From: Tetradesmus obliquus
Lineage: Eukaryota; Chlorophyta; Chlorophyceae; Sphaeropleales; Scenedesmaceae
NCBI GenBank assembly: GCA_030272155.1
Contig: CP126194.1
Span: 5,013,501 to 5,077,500, forward strand
DNA length: 64,000 bases
Reading direction: 5' to 3'
Positions 51,527-63,126 of this stretch are shown here, in pieces. Numbering within the stretch: position 1 is the first letter of the stretch; every line of letters starts with the position of its first letter. The notes under the pieces were generated by a model, which was given only the letters and a program-made list of their open reading frames with translations, was not told the DNA's origin and did not search any database. A program made the translations under genes and the position numbers.

Positions 51527-52758
51527 CTAAGCTGATGGCCGCTCAAACACCACACCCTGTGATACAACAACAGACCTAGCAGCATCTTGCAGACTCGGGT
51601 CACACTGTATCGCCGGGACATTCACACAGCTAGTGCTTGTAAGGCCTGCCAACCGGCAACAAACAGCAACCTTCTCTGCCCAACGCGTGTCCCTAGACCC
51701 CGCCACCAGCACCTGTGTGAGGCTTGCGGCTGCCTTGATGCTTGGCAAGATGACGGCTCTCTCATGCCTGCTTGGTTCGCGCTCATGGTGCCGGCACAGG
51801 AAGTGCAGGGCGCGCAGCTGTGGCAGCTGCGCCCAGACTGGCGCTGAAGCAACTGCTGCTGTTGGCCACTCATACTGCAGCGTCAGGTGCCGCAGGGCTG
51901 GCAGCTGCTGCAGCTGCAGCAGCATGTCATGCCTACCCGCAGCTGCATCCCTCAGCTCTAGGATGAGGTACTGAAGCTGCTGCAGGCTCATCAGCGCCGT
52001 CAAGCTGCTGCCAGATTTGATGTTCCCATAGTGCAGCTGCGCAAGCTGCGCTGGCAGCACAGCCCCCTGAAGCATTTCCGCTGGCCCAGCAACCGCCAGG
52101 ATTTCCAGATGCGTCAGGGCTGCCATGTTCAACGCTGGCCCAATCCAACGCCCCGGCCCAGTCCAACACGACAGCTTCAGCTGCAGCCGCTGCAGCGGCG
52201 GCGGCCGTTCCAGCAGCTGCTGCAGCCGGTGGCCGAAGCTTGACCAATGACCCTCCAGTGTCAGCGAAGTGAGCTGACTCAGCTGAACAACACCTGCCAG
52301 GCACTCACCAGGCAGGCGGTCCTGCAAATAATGCGTGCTGCCCAACCGCAGCTGCTGCAAGCTACTGAGCTGCCCCAATGCAGCCGCGAACGCGTCACCG
52401 CTGCCTGCAATCTCCTGCCATGAAGTTTCGTTGGGGCCCCGTGCCCACGTGTCGTACTGCAGCTCCAGGCTTGTCAGGCTGCGCACTGGCAGCACAGCTA
52501 ACACGCTTGGCGCGCTGCGCAGGTTGTGCAGGGCACAACTGCTGCAGGCTGCTGAGCTGTGCAAGCGCTGCTGCCAATGCAGGGCCATCAAGCGCTGCTG
52601 TTGGCTCTGCGACATGGGCAGCAAACGGGCTGCACTGTAGGTGCAGGCGGGTCAAGGTGTGTGCTGGCAGTGCAGCCAGCATCCCTGTAGCGCCTGGCAG
52701 GTTGCAGCTGAAGCTGGCTGGGCGGAGACCCTGCTGTGGTGTTGCTGATGCTCTATGC

Positions 52759-52797
<39 letters not shown>

Positions 52798-53127
52798 GCT
52801 GACTCTATGGCATGCTGCAAGCTCTGCTTTATCTCTGCGAGGTGCGCTGCCCAATTTGGCCGCGTGATGCCACGCACTAGTCCTGGCGCGCTGGCAGTAA
52901 CGCTTTTGAGCAAGCTGGCGTGTTTGACCAGCCAGTCTGCAAGGCTATCCAACTGCTGCAGAGGGGCTTTGTGGCTGAGCACCACCTCTGTGTTGCATGC
53001 GCTGCACTGCCTCCCTCCAGCCTTTGCATGTGCGAGCTGCTGCACAGAGTACCATGGGGTCTGAGCTCACTGCTGCATGCTCCACTGCAATGCGCATCAC
53101 CAGCGCGGCCTTGTCTGCAGGCACAAC
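51527..53127 (-). pseudogene. F-box-like / LRR gene with two frameshifts
   Basis: Three overlapping minus-strand frames join into one plausible protein. The first, after a CTGCAG acceptor at 53127, reads ADKAALVMRIAVEHAAVSSD and CKGWREAVQ, an F-box-like start. Near 52990-53005 the homology moves one frame to CNTEVVLSHKAPLQQLDSLA and WLVKHASLLKSV. Near 52530-52545 it shifts again, from LAQLSSLQQL to LHNLRSAPSVLAVLPV. LRRs then run to the stop at 51527 (LTSLELQY, LQQLRLGS, LTSLTLEGHW, LQYLILEL, LRHLTLQY, LRALHFL). A (CTG)n run encodes poly-Ala at about 52760-52796. Either a decaying paralogue of the neighbouring F-box/LRR gene, or two sequencing errors. An upstream first exon was not found. Confidence 0.6.
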
Positions 53128-53969
53128 CTGCAGTCACAAGCAGCACCAACAGCACGGGGCAGGCATAGGCACAGAGGCAACGACAAAAGCAAACACTGTT
53201 TGTTGTTACCAGATCAGCCACCTGCGCCGATAACAAGGCAGACATGTATGGGCCTGAGCTCTTTCTGGGCTTTCACCCCTGGCGTGCTGTGTGCGTTGCT
53301 GTGTCGGGCCTCGCACCTTGCGACCTTTGCGCCCCATGTAGGCAACCACCTGAATTGAGCTTTCCAATGAAAATGGTGCAACAGACACTGCTAATTGGCT
53401 CGTAAACTTGCGACTTATGTGACCCTAGCACCAAGGTGCTGCCGATGGTTCTGGTGTGCTCCTTCAAACAAGGTTGTCTTATGGTTGCCTAGCTTACATA
53501 AATGGATCGTTCTGTGCTGTCGAGGACAAACTCAAGCGGAACTAGAACCTCGGGCTAACATGACACACTGCCAATGCTGACATACACCTTCAACAGCTGC
53601 CTTCAACACCGTCTCCTGACACGATCGGTCGCCGTACAAGCAACAGCCAAAGTACGGCCACCCCAATGTCACACTTTGACGCGGTTATTGCCTTTGAGCA
53701 TGTTGTATGTGAGTTATTTGGGTTACGCGAGTCTTGACTCGCAAGTTGCTGCACTGAGCCCTGCCTGATGAAGAATTGCAGGCAACACACATTGCAGCAG
53801 CACAACGCAACATAGTGGATCTCAATCTGCAGTGATTATTGCACAGCATATATCACACTCAACAGTCAAGCACTCAGTGCCAACATGCCACACGCCCTCA
53901 CATCACCGGCCCAACAAAGAGCTTTCTCCTACACCTTGCACCCTGACCACCAGCCATCGCATCAGCTCC
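53128..53969. other. Intergenic, pseudogene 5' / KLP1 3'
   Basis: AT-richer, no gene recognised. Confidence 0.4.
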
Positions 53970-56900
53970 TCAGCTGCGCATAGTGCTGCCAGGTGACCGC
54001 ACTGCCGCTCTGCCTGTCTTGCTGGCTGCTGCAAAGAATGCCGTGCTGCTGGGGTCCCCTGCCTGTGCTGCCTTGCGGGCCAGCTCCATGCGCTCAAAGG
54101 CCTCCCCGGGGTCCATCTCGTCATCACCCCGCCAGGCAGCGATCTGCAAGCAGCAGCCCAAGCACAGTTGTGCTTTCAAGTGAAAGGCAGGCAGCTCATC
54201 TGTCCTACCGTGTCATGCATCAGATGCATAATAGTGACCTTGACGCTGTGGAGGCGTCACAACAGAGATGTATATGTGTGTCTGTGTGGATGCCGGTTAA
54301 CACAGCACCGCCGACGGCCGTGTGGGCTTCATCAAAGCAAGCAAAACAGACGCACCTGCTGGGTTGCTCCCAGCTGCTGCCCCTGCTGTGCAGCCAGCCA
54401 GGCATCAAAGCCAGCCAGCAGCGCCTCCTTTGCAGCCGCCAAGCTGTCGACAGCTGGGTCCAGGCTGCCGCGCAGCTCCCGCAGGCTGTCAAAGGCTGTG
54501 CGGTACCTGATCACAGCAGCAGAAGACGAATTGTGGCAGCGCAGGGGCGTCACAACGTGTTAACTCTTCTCCTGCAATCATGCAGGCTGTGCCACTTCAC
54601 AAACAGTGGTGGTGCTGCACGATGATTGTGAGAGGAGCAGAGCAAGGCAGACCAGGTGACACTGGCTGCTGACTGTGCACAAGTGATCTACGCAAGGGCT
54701 GCACGTCTGCAGAGCAGGCTGCAGGGATCACCCACCTGGCTTTGGCTGCCTTGACCTGCTGCATCAGCACATACTGATCATTGTCCAGCACTCCAGCATC
54801 AGCGCCGCCACTGCTGCTGCTGCTGCGGTTGCCTGCAGGTGTTACTGCCTTCCTTGCCTCTAGCTGCATGGATAGGCTGTCAATTTCCTCCTTGCTGCTG
54901 TTGACCTGCAGCCCAATGTCCTGCATGCACATGAGCCACCGTACAGCACCAGAGGGTGCATCATAATATGCCGTTACAGTGGCATCTCACGGGGTGATCT
55001 GCAAACTGTCGCATATGCTATCGTCTGCAACACAACCTGCAATGCAATGTAAAGGCAGCGCTCTGCTTGCTCCCACCTTGATCTGCTGCTTTAGCTCTGC
55101 CACCTGCTGCTGTTGCTGCTTCACTTGCTCTGCCTGCCGCTTGCCATCTGCCACTGAGTGCTTGTACTTGGAGAACAGCGCATTGCGATCAAACAGCAGC
55201 TCCGCAGCACCCCCAGCTGCTGCTGCCAGCTGCCCTTTCTGCCCTTGCTGAAGCAGCGGTGACCCCGGCCTTGTCAACTGCTGCTGTTGCTGCTGTGTTG
55301 CTGTCTGTAGCTGTGTGCGGGGAGAAGGGCTGCTCATGCTCATCCTCGAAGGTGGCGCCATTCTTGGTGACAGCCCTGGCTTGCCAGCCGCCCCTGCTGC
55401 TGCATTGCTGGCCGAACTATCAGCACGTCCCGCAGCCGCGCTTGGGCTGGCTGGTGGCCGCGCCTGCATGGGTGCTGTGCCTATGCAGAAGCCTGAGCTG
55501 CTTGTGTCAACATCACCCACTCCGGCTCCATCAAACTCAGCCACATCACCCTGCAGGTACAGTCATGCACGCCTCAGCGGCATTGTACAGCCTCCAAACA
55601 TGCACTGTCTTTATGTGGCGGGTGCACCAACACTTCCCACTGGCAGAGTTGTGCTGCCAGGTGGGTGGCTCAGTGCAGGCAAGAAGCTGGCATCAGCACT
55701 CCATGCACCTGCTGCAAAGAAGCTGCACAGAACAGCCGGCTACTGCCAGTACTTGCCTGGCCTGCTGCTGCGTCAGCTGCCCCTCCATGTGCTGAGCCGT
55801 GTGCAGACGCTGCCGCCCAGCTGCCTGCCACCGCCTTGAATGCCTTGTAGGTCTCCTTGATGCGCTTCAGGCTGTCCATTGGCAGCTCATCAAGCTGCGC
55901 AGAACCTATCAGCAACGATTAAAACAACCGCCGCAGCAGCAGCAGTATAGCAGATGGAATGAGCTGACACATGAAGTTTTGTTTGGGTCAGCGACTACAC
56001 AACCATACAAATGATAGGACTGCTGATGCATGGCAGGCGGTTTGCAGTTGCATAGGTGGCAGCATGTAGCAGCACCAGCAGTTGCCAGGCTTACCGTTGA
56101 GGTAGCGTAGCACCAGCTGCTGCAGCTCCAGCTGCTCCCCCTCTGACAGGTCCTCGTAGCCGACGCGCCCGCGGCCACTGCAGCAACCACAAAACATTTT
56201 CAACGAATGTCGCCACGGGCATCGTGCAGCCATCAGCTGGGCTGTCATGCTTGTGCAATGACTCGTCGGCCTTCACTGAAGTAGAGGCGTGCTGGTTGGC
56301 TGCCAGCTTCCGGAGCTCCACGACGCACATAACTCAAAACACACTCCACGGGACTACCTTGTTTCCCAGCGCACCTCAGCATGTCGCGCATGGCCAGCTC
56401 CTGCCGCAGCTCCTTCACCTGCCGCTCAGCCTTGCGCAGCGCCAGCACAGGGTCTGCGCTCTCATTCACCACTGCAGACGTCTCCAGGCAACGCACGCGC
56501 GAGGCGAAGCGCAGCGTGCTGACACACTCGTCCAGGTGCGCTGCCTCTGGCCACAGGTTGGCCAGCATGACAGTACGGCAGTTGCCGCCCAGCGCGTCTC
56601 GCAGAGCTGCAGTGAGCTTAGACTGCCTGCGAGTGTGAGGCAGCAGCAGAGCATGCAGTGGATGACTGGCCCCGTCCGTGCCGTGCCGTGCCGTTGCAGC
56701 TGCCAAACTGTTGTGGCACCAGCAGGTTTGTCACCATCTGCGCACCACAGCTGCTGCCAACCTGCCAGCCATCCCCTCACCTGAAAGGCACATGGTTGTC
56801 TTTGCGAGCCAGGGCGTTGACCACCTGCTCCAGGAAAGTGAGGCTCTTGTTGATGCAGCTGGCCTCACGCAGCTGCTCCCCACTGGGGTTGGTCTTCTTG

Positions 56901-58682
56901 GTGCGCTCACTGCCAGCCAGGTCCACTAGGTGCAGCTTGCTCAGCAGTGCTCGCTCGCTGGCTTCAGCACTGGCACGCGTCTCTACGTACACGCTGAACA
57001 GTGCGTGGCTGCGGCTGCTGCTGTTGTTCAGCACATGGACTGCAGTGCTGCGGGTGGTGAAAGGAAAGAAAAGGCACGAAGCGTCAGCTGCAGCAGCACC
57101 GAGGACCATAGGAGTGCTTTTGGCGTGTAGGGGGCGCGTGCCAACAATGCTAGCTGGACACACAGCCATGAGTGCATTGCTGCGGATTGCATGGTGCCCT
57201 CCAGGCACATACCTGCGGCCTTGCTCCCCTGTGAAGAATTGTGCCAGTGCCTCCTCCTCACTGCGCACCTCCACACGTGTCAGCCCCCGCACCTGGCAGC
57301 AGAGAAGCAGCAGGTTGGCACCCAGGATTATAAACAGTGGCTTTGCTTACATCGCAACTTGTACATAGCGAAGATCTCTGGCAGTGCTTCGTTTATGTTG
57401 GAAACCCTCCTGTTAGATGTGTCCGACAGCGCTCCTGATGGCATAGCTCTTATCGTTGCTGCTGTTGCTGCAGTAACTGAGGGCTGCTTTGGGATGCTGA
57501 GCTCGTGCGCACCACTGTGTTGCTAGCATCATCCAGAATCGCCAGGTTGTCTGCTGCAGCTGGGTTGTCTGCCAGCAGATCATACAGGCCCTCATTGTAG
57601 ATCTCCATGTAGGACACCTCCACGCGATACACCTTGTCCGTGCGCAGGTCAACCTCCCTGCAGAAGCAGCACATACACGTCATGCAGCTGCCCGCATGTG
57701 CAGCAACCAACAAAGCAAAGCACTGCCGCACGGTATGTGTGTGCATGAACTGCACAACATCAGCCGTATCCATGCCGCTGCTTTATCATGTGGCTGCTGC
57801 TGCCTGCATGCAACTGCTGGGGTGTCAGCAGCTCTTGGCAGGCTCACTTGAAGATGTGGTGCAGGGCACGAGGGATTATGCCCCTGTGTGCGTAGTTCTG
57901 CACATCTCCAGACATGCTGAAAGTCTTGCCGGCTCCTGTCTGCACAGGAAGCAGCAGGACCAGCTGTTAAGCACCAGAACAAATGTTTATGCCCGCTGCA
58001 TTGTTGCAGGTTAACAGGACATGCACACCAGCATACAGTGCTGCATCAGTGGCCCATAGCTGCTGCAAGAAAGGTGCTGAGGCGATTGCGTGCTGACATT
58101 TCTGTTGCTGCCACCACTGCAGCTGCTGCTCACCTGGCCATAGCAGAACACGCAGGCGTTGACACCTGCCAGTACACTGTCCACTGCATCATGTGCGCAT
58201 GTGTTGTACACTGTGTCCTGGCTGACATTCTCCAACACACCATCAAACTGCAGCGCAGTAGCAGGAAGGAGGGAAAGTTACAATAAGATGTGTTGCAAGG
58301 ATTGCAGATGTGTCACCCGACATCTGCGTATCCATTTACGGCGCATGCATGCTGCTCTGCATGCAAGCTGCTAAAAACATCACTATGCACGCTAGCAAGC
58401 CGGTGCTCTCAGAGCAGGCTGCAGTGCTGATACCTTCAGGCTGAGGCTGTCCAGCTGGTTGTTGATGAGTCCTGAGGCTGCATCCTTGGGAAATGAAACG
58501 GTGATAGTTTCTCCGTCTTTGTGGATCCTGCAGCCCAGGTAGCAGTAAGCAGTAACAACCAGTGCTGCATGGTCGGCACAAGGAAGCTGTGTCTGCACTG
58601 CTGCTGCTTACTTCAGCCCTTCGTAAGCATGGGCTGTTGGCCGCGTCCGCACATAAACCTTTACGTTTTCCGCCTTCGGCAT
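53970..58682 (-). CDS. KLP1: Kinesin-9, KLP1-like (flagellar central pair)
   Basis: Plus-end motor of the kinesin-9 family; Chlamydomonas KLP1 sits on the C2 microtubule of the flagellar central pair. Exons: 58682-58612, 58527-58434, 58247-58134, 57939-57848, 57657-57513, 57292-57213, 57047-56781, 56626-56375, 56177-56095, 55905-55757, 55550-55077, 54920-54736, 54506-54356, 54143-53970, giving 776 aa. The motor spans residues 1-350: MPKAENVKVYVRTRPT, P-loop GQTGAGKTF (near 92), VSYMEIYNE, NNSSSRSH (switch I), LVDLAGSER (switch II), INKSLTFLEQVVNAL, VPFRQSKLT. After it come LRKAERQVKELRQELAMRDM and the family neck segment RGRVGYEDLSEGE, DSLKRIKETYKAFKAV, GVGDVDTSS and ARPPASP, then a coiled coil (ADGKRQAEQVKQQQQQVAEL). 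Intron 10 looks GC-AG (CCAG then GCAAGT). Confidence 0.94.
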
Positions 58683-59142
58683 CGTATTGTCAGTGTTGCA
58701 ACGCAAAACACACTCGATGCCTCGGCCTGTCGTCGATCAACTTCGGCCGCGACCTCCCGACGCTGTTGCGTTCACATATTTACACTGCTGAGCTTGCAAA
58801 ACAAAGATATCATCACTTCTAATACTTACTGTCAGCGATTGGCTCGCTTTATAACATGTTACAAGCTGGTCAAACTCCAGTCAACCTTCATCTCTGGCAA
58901 CCTATACTTGACTCAGAAAGGTTCAGCAACCATTGAGCATGTTAACCTTCTGTCAGATGCCCATCTGCTGTTGTCTGCGGTTCAATCCTGCACAAGCAAC
59001 ATCCCCTGTCCCCTGCGGCAAGCACTGCTGTCACTACAGCCAAATTGCACGTGGCCTACAGATGCACTGCACACTGCAGCGCTGCTAAACCTTGCAGCAC
59101 CCACCTCATCACCAGCTGCTGCTGGTATCATGCTCAGCTGCA
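58683..59142. other. Intergenic KLP1 5' / ADAT1 3'
   Basis: 460 bp holding the KLP1 promoter and ADAT1 3' flank; no other gene seen. Confidence 0.45.
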
Positions 59143-61287
59143 TCACGGCTTGGCAATCCACCCAGCAAAGATGCTGTGGTTGCAGTTGCGCAGTGCATCC
59201 CATGCTTGTTGGTAGCCCTGCCCCTGCCTCTGCTTCTCTGCCCTGTACAACTTTATGTCCAGCTCTTGATCACACTCGTCTGCTGTCTGCTGGCCATTGA
59301 GCTGCTGCTGCTGCTGCTGCTGCTTCTGCTGCTGTTTGCCTGTTGAGGCATGTTGTAGGCCTGATGCATCTCCAGCACTGCTGGGCTCCACACCAGCTCC
59401 TGCAGGTGCTTGCGGCAGTGCAGACATCACTGCCAGCAGCGCCTGCCACTGCTCATACAGTGCTGCTGAGCACAGCCGTGAGCGTGTCTTCTTGTTGTTC
59501 CAGTTGGGTGCTTTCCTGCCTGCACCTGCCTTGCGGCCATGTGCTGCCAGTGTGACCTCATGCACTCCTACTACTGCAGCTGCACTGGGCTTGGCTTGTG
59601 AGGCAGTCAGCGCAGTGAGCAATGGCAACTGGCAGCTCCAGTTGATGGACACACCTGCAGGCAGAATGTTCACCCCAGAATGAGTCAGACAAGTCGTGCT
59701 GGCAGAGGTGGGCGCAGTGACATTTGTGCATGCAGACCAGCATCTGCAACTCAGTTTAATTGACACAGGTGCATGACAATGGCTGCCAAGCCCTATCAAC
59801 TGTCATCACTTTCACCTGATGGGCTCTTCCTCCTCTCATCAGGGTACAGCCCCAGCTTGCCATCAGCCGCCTGCACAGCCACCACAGCGGGAGGCCGCAC
59901 TGCAAATGGCGGCTGCAGCAGGCTGGTGCAGCCCTGCAGCCGGTGCTGGAAAGCGCGCGTGCCAGCTGCCTCCACATCCCTCAGGCGCGTCTCTTCCTGC
60001 TGCTGCTGATAGAGCAGGTTTTCTGCAGCTGCAGGCCCTGCTGCTGCTGCTGCTGCTGCTGCTGCAGCAGGCGGGACCGCCACCACCAGCAGGTCCAGGT
60101 TCAGGGGTGCAGCCAGGCAGCTGCTGAGCAGGCAGCCCTGCAGCCCAAGGCATGCCCAGCGTGCCAGCTTGTCGCTGCAGCTCAGGGACAGCGTGGGGTT
60201 GCCCTTGCCTGGCTTGCGCCGCAGCACACCCAGCTGCTGCGGGCCTGCCTCCACATCTGAGGCGCAGGGGACACAAGGCATGCCCTGCTGCTGCTGCTGC
60301 TGCTGCTGCCGATCGGCTTGAGATGGTTGACCAGTTGGGTCTTTTTCCATGCGTGCTGCTGCTGCGCCTGTGATGGCAGCCGCTGCCTGGCCCACATCTG
60401 CTGTCCCTGACAGCCTGATGAGCTTGGCGCCTGTCCTGCCAGCAGCTGCTGGCTGCTGCTGCAGATCTGGGTGCTGCTGCTGCTGCTGCTGCTCCTGTGC
60501 TGGAGGCTGCTGCTGTTCAGGGCTGTAGATTGATGCGTCCCCGCAGGGTGGCTGGCTGACATACATCGCAAACTTCACACCGCTGTGCAGCCTGAACTTG
60601 CCTGTGTCAGGCCACCAGAGAAAGGCAGACTGGCAAATCTGCATGCAGGGTGACACTGCCTGCTCCTGCTGCTGCTGCTCTGGCGCTGCTTGCTCCTGCT
60701 GAGTCGCATCACCCAGCTGTGTTTGTTGCTGTGGCTGCTTGTGTAGCTGAGCTGCCAGCTGCAGCTGCTGATACACCCAAGCCACGAAAGCCCTGCGCGT
60801 CACCACCTCTGCATGGCTGTCATTAATGACGTCACATGCAGCAGAGCGCTTGCTGGCACCCAGGCACTTGGTGCCTGTGCCAATAGCTACCACATGCATG
60901 TAGGGTGCTGTGCTGGTGTTGCTGGTGCTGGGGGTTGCTTGTTGGGTTTGCTCTGTCCTGCTACTGCACAGTTGATCAGGCTGACAGGCGGCTGCTTCTG
61001 CGTCCAGGTAGGCAACGATGCCTGCGATGCAGCCAAAATAAGCATGTTCTTGCACTGAGAAGGGGTTGACTTGTGATGTGCAGGGTCAGCCGGCCCGGAG
61101 GTGTGTGTGCAAGATGGCGACAGGATGTTGCAGTGCTGCAGCTGCTGCAGCGGCTGTAGCAGCCCCTACCTGCAAGCACAGTGTGCTCATGAGTTTGGTT
61201 TTTGCCACTTTTTGGCAGAGAAGCGAACCTCTGCTGCACAGCCTGTGCAACTAGCTCCGCCAGCTGACGCTCTGGAGCTGCAGACAT
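59143..61287 (-). CDS. ADAT1: tRNA-specific adenosine deaminase 1
   Basis: It deaminates adenosine 37 of tRNA-Ala to inosine in eukaryotes. Exons: 61287-61170, 61054-59816, 59654-59143, giving 622 aa (human 502). Landmarks: [37 protein letters not shown], the zinc/catalytic [13 protein letters not shown] (His about 120, Glu 122), the second ligand motif [28 protein letters not shown] (third ligand Cys and substrate loop), [23 protein letters not shown] and [20 protein letters not shown] near the end. Extra length is Gln-rich linkers between the HAE and CGD halves and before SCSDK. Only two introns, fewer than the neighbours. Confidence 0.95.
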
Positions 61288-61585
61288 GCTAATGCCTATA
61301 GTGCTTTCTGCCTGGTGAGTGCTTGCAGTGCGCTGTGGTCCTGCAATCCTACTACTCGTGACGCCATTGTCAGTAAGCCCGGAGGCAGCAATGAGACTGC
61401 ATGCACACCAAACCCCGCCAAGACCTAGCGCTACACTGTCACTCCTGTTACTGCTGCTGTCATGTCTGCAGGGATGCCAGACCCCATGCCTTCCAGGATA
61501 CGTTGGATCTTAGCTTATCGATCCTTTATTACTGTCTCCCTGGTTCACTTTGCTTCATTGCACAGCTGAAAGCCACAGCAGCACA
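61288..61585. promoter_or_regulatory. Divergent intergenic region ADAT1/SF3B5
   Basis: 298 bp between opposite start codons, so the promoters must be shared or abutting. Confidence 0.5.
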
Positions 61586-61855
61586 ATGGCGACCCTCTCG
61601 GACAGGTTCAACATCAACAGCCAGATCGAGCACTTGCAAGCCAAATACGTTGGCACAGGCCATGCAGATATCACCAAGTTTGAGTGGATGCTCAACATCC
61701 ACAGGGACAGCTACGCTTCTTACATAGGTCACCACAACATGCTGTCTTACTTCTCCGTGGCACAGAACGAGTCCATCGGCAGAGTCAAGTACGAATGCTT
61801 GCAAAAGATGCTGTTACCATGCGGCCTGCCACCAGCCCAGGAGGACGACCAGTAA
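61586..61855 (+). CDS. SF3B5: Splicing factor 3B subunit 5 (SF3b10)
   Basis: A small core subunit of the SF3b complex in the U2 snRNP, needed for branch-point recognition. A single exon of 89 aa (human 86). MATLSDRFNINSQIEHLQAK, YVGTGHADITKFEW, HRDSYASYIGHHNMLSYFSV, QNESIGRVKYECLQKML and PCGLPP match the family along its whole length. It is the only intronless recognised gene in the window. Confidence 0.97.
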   Translation: MATLSDRFNINSQIEHLQAKYVGTGHADITKFEWMLNIHRDSYASYIGHHNMLSYFSVAQNESIGRVKYECLQKMLLPCGLPPAQEDDQ

Positions 61856-62253
61856 CAGGCAGCAGCAAGCAGGCAGCAGCACACTGGCGACAAGCTACGC
61901 GCACAGCAGGGCCATTGAAGCGCCCGATCTCGCACAATGCCATCAGTGTGCGGCACAGAGTGCGGATACAGCGCTTGTGGCAGCGCGCTGCACCCTGGGT
62001 GCAGCATGTGCCGTGACAAGGGTGTGAGCGGCGGATGCAGCAGCAACATCATGAGCAGTCCCTGCTCTTGCTACTGGCAGGGGCAGCAGTGCTTCATTGT
62101 AGGCTCCTCTGGATGACTTGGCAGCACAGCATCTTTGCTGCTTGGCTGGTCAAGTGCAGCTGTGGCCGCAACGCGCTGATGCTGCAGCTGCTGCTCGCCC
62201 AACTCTACTTCAGTTGCTGCTGGGCCTGCAGCTTGGTTGCTGTGGTTGTCGTT
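61856..62253. other. Intergenic, convergent SF3B5 / thioesterase gene
   Basis: 398 bp for two 3' ends. Nothing else recognised. Confidence 0.4.
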
Positions 62254-63089
62254 TTAGGCGCAACTCAGCTGGCTGGCAATGCTCTGCAGCAGTGAGTCTG
62301 GTGCGTCAGCAATGTAGTTGTGGCCCAGCCCCTCCAGCCACACCTCTTGTAGTGCTGCTGTGGTGTGCTGCTGCCATGCAGACACCTGCAGCGCCAGGGG
62401 ATGATGGGGTGCGGGATGGTTAGTGTAGTCTTTTGTGGATGTAGGCAGGTTGTAGCTTGTGGCAGCAACAGCAGATCCAGCTGCTGCATGCCTTTGTACA
62501 GTAGAATCAGCGTCCCTGTTAGTTGCGCTCTGCCGTTGTGGCAGCGGCGACATTGCACTCCGCTGCTGGTTGCAAGCGGGATGCAGCCGTGTTTTATGGC
62601 AGTTATGTATGCTGCCGTCTGGGTGTACTGCTGTGCTTGACCCACCTGTGGTGCTGTGTACCTGTTGTCCAGCCGCGCGCCGATTGCTGTTATGGGCACA
62701 CTTGTCATCACATCAGGCGTGCTTGGCTGCACGGCATGCAGCAGCAACATGTCGGTCGTGTGGTCACACACGAGTTTGTGAGCCGGCACATCACATCTCT
62801 CTAACAGCTTAATGATGCTGTCACGGGTGTCTTAGCAGCAGCCAGCTGTTTCTTATGCCGCACACTGAGCGGGCCGCTTCAGTTATGCAATGACGGTACA
62901 TGGTCAGTGTGCTCAGCATGCTCAGCATGCGACATAGCGGCACCTGTATTGGCATGCGCGCAGGTGCGAGTCGTCTCGTCAGTGTGCAGTCACTGCTGGC
63001 GTTACCTTGTATGTTTCTACCAGTGTAAAATCATCCTTGAGCACGGGATACACAAAGGCTTTGATCTTGGGCTCAGACTGCAGGGGTAC

Positions 63090-63126
<37 letters not shown>

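Noticed and set aside
58521..59300. A plus-strand gene over the KLP1/ADAT1 spacer
   Set aside because: The 259-codon frame overlaps KLP1 exon 1 and the ADAT1 end antisense and resembles no family.
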